Source: RGIG8767 sp045531685 (GTDB lineage Bacteria; Bacillota; Clostridia; Lachnospirales; Lachnospiraceae). From it: a DNA stretch of 48,301 nucleotides. Within the stretch, counting starts at the first letter, position 1. Each line of letters begins with the position of its first letter. The stretch spans positions 1 through 48,301 of the forward strand of contig JAZSEL010000123.1 in assembly GCA_045531685.1 (NCBI GenBank). Reading direction: 5' to 3'. The notes beneath the pieces were generated by a model. That model did no database searches. It saw only the letters and a program-made list of their open reading frames with translations, and was not told the DNA's origin. The position numbers and the translations under genes are program-made. Below, in pieces: positions 43,083 to 48,301 of the stretch.

Positions 43083-44369
43083 TTATTCCGCTAATAATTT
43101 TTTCACACTTACTAATTTAACACAGAGAATAAAAATCTTCGCTGCTTCCACTAATTCATCCAATTCCGGATATGACGGTGCAATACGGATATTGGAATCT
43201 TTCGGGTCCTTTCCGTATGGGAAAGTAGCACCTGCACCTGTTAAGGTAACACCTGCTTCCTTACACTTGGCAACGATTTCTTTTGCACATCCTTCCATTG
43301 CGTCAAAGGAAATAAAATATCCTCCGGTTGGACGTGTCCATGTACCAATCTCAAGACCTCCCAATTCTTCCTCAAACATATCTAAGAGTGCTACAAACTT
43401 AGGTCTCATAAACTCAGCTAATTTACTCATACGTTCATAAATTCCCTCAATATTGCCATTGAAGAAACGTACATGCCGGAGCTGGTTAATCTTGTCATAG
43501 CTGATGGTCTGAACTGTCATAGTCTTCTTCATCCACTCAAGATTTGCATTTGAAGATGCTACGGCTGCAATACCGGCACCGGCAAATGTAATCTTGGAAG
43601 TAGAAGAAAATTCGTATACCATATCTTCATTGCCTGCTTCTTTACAAGCAGTAAGAATGTCTAACAACTTATCTCTTCTGTCTTCGTATAAATCATGCAC
43701 TACATATGCATTATCCCAGAAAATACGGAAATCCTTGGCCGCCGGCTTAAGCGCTGCAAATGCACGTACCGTTGCATCCGAATATGTGACACCGGATGGA
43801 TTGGAATACTTCGGTACACACCAGATACCCTTTACTGCTTCATCATTTTCCACATACTGCTTTACAAGCTCCATATCCGGACCTTCTGCCGTCATAGGAA
43901 TATTAATCATTTCAATGCCGAACAATTCTGTAATAGCAAAATGACGGTCATAGCCCGGAACCGGACATAAGAACTTCACTTTGTCCAATTTACTCCAAGG
44001 TGTACTTCCGTTCACGCCAAATACAACAGAACGGGAAATGGTATCATACATAATGTTAAGGGAGGAGTTACCGCAAACAATAACCTGTTCTGCCGGAACC
44101 TTCATCAAATCACCCATTAACTTCTTAGCTTCATAGATACCTGTCAATTCACCATAGTTACGACAGTCTACTCCACTCTCTGTAATATAATCAGATACTT
44201 TATTCAACTCAGATACTACTTCCGTACACATATTAAGCTGTGCAATCGAAGGTTTACCTCTTGCCATATTTAAATTCAGGCCCTTACCCTTTGCATCCTC
44301 AAATGCACTCTCTAATTCTGCTAATAATGCCTGTAATTCTTCTTTCGTAAGACTCTTGTATGCTTTCAT
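43083..44369 (-). CDS. Aspartate-aminotransferase-like PLP enzyme (MocR-like subgroup)
   Basis: The 428-aa protein is a fold-type I aminotransferase. NMARGKPS near 34, the NYGELTG substrate segment near 91, PKYSNPSGVTY near 180 and the PLP Lys in SSTSKITFAGAG near 255 match the Asp_aminotransf branch (PF12897). That branch includes corynebacterial aspartate aminotransferase. It should interconvert aspartate and 2-oxoglutarate with oxaloacetate and glutamate. There is no DNA-binding domain. It is monocistronic as far as I can see. Confidence 0.88.
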   Translation of the reverse strand: MKAYKSLTKEELQALLAELESAFEDAKGKGLNLNMARGKPSIAQLNMCTEVVSELNKVSDYITESGVDCRNYGELTGIYEAKKLMGDLMKVPAEQVIVCGNSSLNIMYDTISRSVVFGVNGSTPWSKLDKVKFLCPVPGYDRHFAITELFGIEMINIPMTAEGPDMELVKQYVENDEAVKGIWCVPKYSNPSGVTYSDATVRAFAALKPAAKDFRIFWDNAYVVHDLYEDRRDKLLDILTACKEAGNEDMVYEFSSTSKITFAGAGIAAVASSNANLEWMKKTMTVQTISYDKINQLRHVRFFNGNIEGIYERMSKLAEFMRPKFVALLDMFEEELGGLEIGTWTRPTGGYFISFDAMEGCAKEIVAKCKEAGVTLTGAGATFPYGKDPKDSNIRIAPSYPELDELVEAAKIFILCVKLVSVKKLLAE

Positions 44370-44510
44370 CTGCTTCCCATCCTTACTTATTTCTTTCTCT
44401 CCTCAAATACATCATCGTATAATCGTATACAATCATGCATTACTGATATTTTACTAGATAAATGGGCTTTGTCAATATCTTTTCTCAAAAAAGGAATGTC
44501 CTTTCACAAT

Positions 44511-45710
44511 CTAACTTTCCCTTTTCTCTTGTAAGACTCCTTCTTCATTAATTTCTACATTTATAGAAATATCTTCTAAAAAAGTAAATATCCGTTCTTT
44601 TTCTTCCGCTTCCTCTACAATACGGGTACAATATCCGGACTGTATTGCCGGAATGACAGATACCTCCAATTGCTCATTTTCATCATCCCCATAAAAATGC
44701 AAATCCAACAACACGGTGTCTAATGTCTTTTCATTAAACCAGTAATTCCCCAAGCTATAGATAATAGGTTTTCCGTCATAATATTCCATTCCCTGCAAAC
44801 AATGACTGTGAGCGCCTATTATCACGTCTGCCCCGGCATCCAGATATTCCTTACCTGTAGTTAACTGAACTTCTTCCAAATCATAACTATATTCCGTTCC
44901 CCAATGAACATAGGCCAATACAAAGTCTGCATTAGCCTCTGCCTCTTTAATTGTATTTAAGAACAATTCCGTATCATAGCAACGTAGAATACCCGGCGAG
45001 TCCTCTGTTGCCTGTGGGGTCATCTTAAATTTTTCTGCCCGGGATGCTGCAACAAATGCAATTTTCTTACCATCCAACTCCATATATACCGGTTCCATTG
45101 CTTCTGAAAGGTTACGGCCTGCTCCCACATATTCAATACCAACACCTTCTAAAGTATCAAAAGTATCCAGCAATGCTTGTCTACCATAATCATACACATG
45201 ATTATTCGCAAGCTTAACAATATCCACTCCCATTTCCTGCAATACAGATACACGCTCCGGATTGGCACGGAATGTATACATTTTATCGGGAAGAGGTTCT
45301 CCACCATTGCTAAAAGTAAATTCATTGTTAAGACACATAATATCTGCTTCATTCATATGTTCCAACAATTCTTTCGAAATACAATCTGAAATTCCATTTG
45401 GCTGTTCATTCAGGTACTGCGTAGTACACCATGCCTCATCCAGATTAATATCTCCGGCAAAACAAATGGTAAAATCGTATGGATTCTGCGACTCAAGTTC
45501 TGCTACTTCTTCCGTTTCTGATTCGGCTGTTTCTATTATAGTAATGCTTTCTTCCTCAATACTCTCTTCCGTAATCTCTACTTCCGTAACTATCTCTTCC
45601 ACTGTTACTGTAGCAGCTATATCAGCATCCACATTCTGCACTCCACATCCAACAACCATTTGACACATACATAATATACTAAAAATCAAATTACGCTCTC
45701 TTATCATCAT
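44511..45710 (-). CDS. CapA-family lipoprotein
   Basis: The 399-aa protein has a signal peptide ending in a lipobox (VVGC) and a Thr/Glu-rich linker. The CapA fold follows, a metallophosphoesterase-like domain: FAGDINLDE near residue 85, NNEFTF near 130, KLANNHVYDYG near 167, VHWGTEY near 265 and GAHSHCLQ near 297. CapA proteins take part in poly-gamma-glutamate or other surface-polymer handling, but no capB/capC is here. Three ATGs stand in a row (45713, 45710, 45707). AAGGA is three, six and nine bases away, and I use the middle one. The 50-codon frame upstream is unconserved and crosses the tetR terminator. Confidence 0.85.
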   Translation of the reverse strand: MMIRERNLIFSILCMCQMVVGCGVQNVDADIAATVTVEEIVTEVEITEESIEEESITIIETAESETEEVAELESQNPYDFTICFAGDINLDEAWCTTQYLNEQPNGISDCISKELLEHMNEADIMCLNNEFTFSNGGEPLPDKMYTFRANPERVSVLQEMGVDIVKLANNHVYDYGRQALLDTFDTLEGVGIEYVGAGRNLSEAMEPVYMELDGKKIAFVAASRAEKFKMTPQATEDSPGILRCYDTELFLNTIKEAEANADFVLAYVHWGTEYSYDLEEVQLTTGKEYLDAGADVIIGAHSHCLQGMEYYDGKPIIYSLGNYWFNEKTLDTVLLDLHFYGDDENEQLEVSVIPAIQSGYCTRIVEEAEEKERIFTFLEDISINVEINEEGVLQEKRES

Positions 45711-45766
45711 CATGCTTCCTTTTCCATCTCTTCGTTCTTTCTTATTTATTGGTATACAAAAAAACA

Positions 45767-45831
45767 TCCGGAAAAGCAAGAAAAATAGGCCAATCGGATT
45801 CTTCCGATTAGCCCATCTCTCTTTTTCCGGA
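45767..45831 (-). terminator. Nested terminator after tetR
   Basis: An inner hairpin (GGCTAATCGGA with TCCGATTGGCC, four-base loop) is followed by TATTTTTC. An outer pair TCCGGAAAA/TTTTCCGGA surrounds it and is followed by TGTTTTTTTT on the minus strand. It insulates capA from tetR. Confidence 0.82.
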
Positions 45832-45904
45832 ATTCTCATTACCGGAAAAAATTTATCCATTCCCCTTTTTCGGATAAAGCAAATAAAAAAAATTTCTCTG
45901 TACT

Positions 45905-46579
45905 TTAGAAATCTCCCGAATATATTTTCTCCAAATAATCAAGGAATTCTCTATATGCACAGAGCCCTTCGCTGTAGTAATCAACAGCCAAAACATCTGC
46001 AATAATACTTTTTCTTGCCTCTTCCGGCACTTCATATATCTTCATAATTGCATCCATGCTACCGACCAACCTCTGCTCAAGGGAAAGCCGCTCTGCATTC
46101 TCCGTCCTATGCATAGCATATTCAATACCGGACACAATATTCTCTGCCTGAATAAATTCTGCCTCCGTCCACTTAGGACAAAACTCTCTAAAGACATCCA
46201 TCGTCCTTCGAGTATCGTTTGCACGGATAGCTTCTAACGACATGGAATGCGTATAAGCAGCCAGAATAAAATCCTTTATATTTGTATTTTCCACACATAC
46301 CGAAACAAACATTGCCTGCTCAAGAAAATATGCAACCGGAACCGAATACTTTTCCTGGTTCTTCTTTTCTATCTCATATAAATATGCACATATTTCCTGA
46401 ACCAACTCAACAAGAACATGTTCTTTGGTAGGAAAGTGAAATGTGATATTACCTGTACTTATATTAAGCGCATTCGCTATAGTGGTAACATATGCATTGG
46501 AATATCCTTTTTCAACAAATAGCTTTAATGCACATTGAACAATCTGGCTTCTTGTATTCAGTTTCTTCTTATCTTTCAT
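45905..46579 (-). CDS. TetR/AcrR-family regulator
   Basis: The 224-aa protein begins with a TetR-type helix-turn-helix: TRSQIVQCALKLFVEKGY and TTIANALNISTGNITFHFP. The C-terminal ligand domain is unlike any I can name. ATG at 46579 has GGAG seven bases upstream. No effector-type gene such as a pump is adjacent; capA downstream is separated by a terminator. Four 18-bp palindrome-like repeats in its own promoter suggest autorepression. The ligand is unknown. Confidence 0.93.
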   Translation of the reverse strand: MKDKKKLNTRSQIVQCALKLFVEKGYSNAYVTTIANALNISTGNITFHFPTKEHVLVELVQEICAYLYEIEKKNQEKYSVPVAYFLEQAMFVSVCVENTNIKDFILAAYTHSMSLEAIRANDTRRTMDVFREFCPKWTEAEFIQAENIVSGIEYAMHRTENAERLSLEQRLVGSMDAIMKIYEVPEEARKSIIADVLAVDYYSEGLCAYREFLDYLEKIYSGDF

Positions 46580-46598
46580 ACACAAACTCCAAGCACTA

Positions 46599-46670
46599 TA
46601 GCAACATTCCCATTTTTAGGAATAATCCCAATTTTAGGAACGTTCCTAATTCTAGCAACAATCCTAGTAT
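46599..46670. promoter_or_regulatory. Four 18-bp operator-like repeats at the tetR promoter
   Basis: Units start at 46599, 46617, 46635 and 46653, exactly 18 bp apart. Each starts with a 14-bp half-symmetric core near TAGGAACGTTCCTA, which is perfect in the third unit and degenerate in the others. The array begins at the last base of the -10 and covers the start site and leader up to 20 bp before the tetR start codon. Confidence 0.85.
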
Positions 46671-46694
46671 ATGTAATAGTTTGTACTATGTCAA
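46666..46694 (-). promoter_or_regulatory. tetR promoter
   Basis: Minus-strand -35 is a perfect TTGACA and -10 is TATACT, with 17 bp between. This is one of the strongest promoters in the window, and the operator-like array touches its -10. Confidence 0.85.
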
Positions 46695-46725
46695 TGAGAT
46701 TATAGTACTTTTTATGACAAAAAAT

Positions 46726-46762
46726 AAAAAAGCCTAGAAAATAACATTTTCTAGACTTTTTA
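46726..46762. terminator. Terminator after rny
   Basis: AAAAAGCCTAGAAAA pairs with TTTTCTAGACTTTTT with one mismatch. On the minus strand it ends in six T. It lies 22 bp past the rny stop and could also stop plus-strand reading. Confidence 0.85.
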
Positions 46763-46783
46763 ATACATAATCTTTCGTTTCGC

Positions 46784-48301
46784 TTATTTGGCGTAATCAA
46801 TTACGCGGCTTTCACGGATAACATTTACTTTAATCTGTCCCGGATATTCTAATTCTGCTTCAATCTGCTTTGAAATATCACGGGCAAGTAATACCATGTC
46901 AGCATCGTTAATCTGTTCCGGAACTACCATTACACGAATCTCGCGTCCTGCCTGAATAGCAAAAGACTTATCTACACCTTTGAAATTGTTTGTGATTTCT
47001 TCTAACTGACGAAGACGGCTTGTGTAAGCTTCTAATGTCTCACGTCTTGCGCCCGGTCTTGCTGCTGAAATAGTATCTGCAGCCTGTACGATGCAGGCAA
47101 TCAAGGAAGTTGGTTCTACATCGCCATGATGAGATTCAACCGCATTAATAACCAAATGGGATTCTTTGTATTTCTTACAAAGTTCAACACCCACCTGAAT
47201 ATGAGAACCTTCTACTTCATGATTAATGGACTTACCAATATCATGTAACAAGCCGGCTCTCTTAGCCATACGTACATCAAGTCCCATTTCTGCTGCAAGC
47301 AAGCCTGATAACTGGGCAACCTCGATGGAATGCTTTAATGCATTCTGACCATAGCTTGTTCTAAATCTCATTCTACCAAGTAATCTGATTAATTCAGGGT
47401 GGACACCATGTACTCCTACTTCAAGTACGGCTGCTTCACCTTCTTCTTTAATCATGGTCTCTACTTCCTTCTGCGCTTTCTCTACCATTTCCTCAATGCG
47501 GGCCGGATGGATACGTCCGTCTACAATGAGTTTTTCCAAAGCGATTCGGGCAACTTCTCTACGAATCGGATCGAAACCTGAGAGAATAACTGCTTCCGGT
47601 GTATCATCAATAATTAAATCCACGCCGGTAAGAGTCTCGATAGTACGGATATTTCTACCTTCTCTACCGATGATTCTTCCCTTCATTTCGTCGTTAGGGA
47701 GCTGAACTACAGAAACTGTTGTCTCTGATACATGATCAGCAGCACATCTCTGGATGGCACTTACAACATATTCTTTCGCTTTCTTATCAGCTTCTTCCTT
47801 AGCACGGCTTTCAAGTTCCTTGATCATGATAGCCGTTTCATGTTTTACTTCATCTTCAACAATTTTCAATAAGTATTCTTTTGCTTGTTCGGAGGTTAAA
47901 CCGGAGATTCGTTCAAGTTCCTGTACGCGTTCTTCATTCAGTCTGGCAATCGCTTCTTTCTGCTTTGTAAGCTCTTCTTCTCTAGCGTTCAGACTAGCTT
48001 CCTTTTTCTCGATGGCGTCGGACTTGCGATCGATGTTCTCTTCTTTCTGCTGAATTCTTCTTTCATTCTTCTGAATCTCAGCTCTGCGTTCTTTGATTTC
48101 TTTGTCAAGTTCGTTCTTCACACGGATAGACTCTTCCTTAACTTCCAAGATACCTTCACGCTTCTTAGCTTCTGCAGTGGTTAAGGCTTCATCAATGATT
48201 TCTCTTGCCTTAGCTTCTGCATTTCCAATCTGAGAATTCGCAGATTTCTTCTGATAATTAGTAGTAACTACAGAAGAAACAGGAATCGCAATAACGAGCG
48301 T
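46784..48301 (-). CDS. rny: Ribonuclease Y (5' end off the window)
   Basis: RNase Y is a membrane-anchored endonuclease that starts mRNA decay. The frame is open to the right edge, giving 505 residues. Only the N-terminal anchor start is missing, since family members have about 520. Visible parts in order are: the end of the membrane helix (VIAIPVSSVV), a long charged coiled coil (about 30-190), the KH domain with GRIIGREGRNIR, and the HD domain with its metal pair in GLLHDIGKS. The C-terminus ends RESRVIDYAK. An internal TTG at 48148 looks like a start by ORF rules, but the frame continues upstream with family-like sequence. Confidence 0.96.
   Translation of the reverse strand, partial: TLVIAIPVSSVVTTNYQKKSANSQIGNAEAKAREIIDEALTTAEAKKREGILEVKEESIRVKNELDKEIKERRAEIQKNERRIQQKEENIDRKSDAIEKKEASLNAREEELTKQKEAIARLNEERVQELERISGLTSEQAKEYLLKIVEDEVKHETAIMIKELESRAKEEADKKAKEYVVSAIQRCAADHVSETTVSVVQLPNDEMKGRIIGREGRNIRTIETLTGVDLIIDDTPEAVILSGFDPIRREVARIALEKLIVDGRIHPARIEEMVEKAQKEVETMIKEEGEAAVLEVGVHGVHPELIRLLGRMRFRTSYGQNALKHSIEVAQLSGLLAAEMGLDVRMAKRAGLLHDIGKSINHEVEGSHIQVGVELCKKYKESHLVINAVESHHGDVEPTSLIACIVQAADTISAARPGARRETLEAYTSRLRQLEEITNNFKGVDKSFAIQAGREIRVMVVPEQINDADMVLLARDISKQIEAELEYPGQIKVNVIRESRVIDYAK

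Overview
The window looks like chromosome of a low-to-moderate-GC anaerobic Firmicute, most likely a gut-type Lachnospiraceae (Clostridia). The grounds are the class III anaerobic ribonucleotide reductase (nrdD/nrdG), a T-box leader, ClpC/RadA/RNase Y, NifS/NifU with MnmA, SpoVB-like and SpoIIM-like proteins, and Shine-Dalgarno sites of the AGGAGG type. The assignment rests on family recognition, not on a database search. About 40 protein genes are visible. All but eight lie on the minus strand, which suggests co-orientation with replication. No prophage, transposon, CRISPR array or defence island was found.

Layout, left to right. Positions 1-553: the end of a minus-strand T-box leader whose gene is off the left edge, and a plus-strand tRNA-Trp with its own promoter and terminator. 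554-6213: radA, an unknown small protein, clpC and an SH3/transmembrane/poly-Asp protein. 6232-9754: purE-purM-purN-purD from one promoter. 9954-15354: a TPR lipoprotein, pyrF, pyrE, two small membrane proteins (one a 50-aa protein at 12419-12571) and a long M29-type aminopeptidase. 15371-17704: a periplasmic-binding-like/GGDEF signalling protein. 17806-20784: nrdD-nrdG with paired NrdR boxes at the promoter. 21000-22860: a HAD phosphatase facing bioY, separated by an array of about 62-bp hairpin repeats. 23057-25023 (plus): ccdA, tlpA, a ferredoxin-thioredoxin-reductase-like protein and trxA.

25123-28298: a degraded lactate dehydrogenase, a PHP phosphoesterase, a UPF0303 protein and a chemotaxis receptor. 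28500-31708: gap, pgk and tpiA, with a strong terminator between gap and pgk. 32076-36219: a HisJ-like phosphatase, then nifS-nifU and mnmA, with repeat-rich spacers. 36341-38820 (plus): a SpoVB-like flippase and DAHP synthase. 38912-40533: xerD and a SpoIIM-like membrane protein. 40634-48301: a beta-helix lipoprotein with Gly/Pro/Glu repeats, a Nudix hydrolase, an aspartate-aminotransferase-like enzyme, a CapA lipoprotein, a TetR regulator and a 5'-truncated RNase Y.

Most of the window is housekeeping: purine and pyrimidine synthesis, glycolysis, Fe-S and tRNA thiolation, protein quality control and RNA turnover. The less ordinary items are four. (1) A putative ferredoxin to thioredoxin to CcdA to TlpA electron relay encoded in one unit. 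(2) Four 18-bp operator-like repeats in exact register at the tetR promoter. (3) Several unexplained repeat arrays: six 16-bp units between nrdD and nrdG, opposed 62-bp hairpin repeats between the HAD gene and bioY, ACCTACT hairpins, and 29-bp units behind mnmA. (4) A membrane protein with a very acidic cytoplasmic tail, directly upstream of a clpC that lacks its usual ctsR/mcsAB partners. I see no clear new multi-gene system beyond these.
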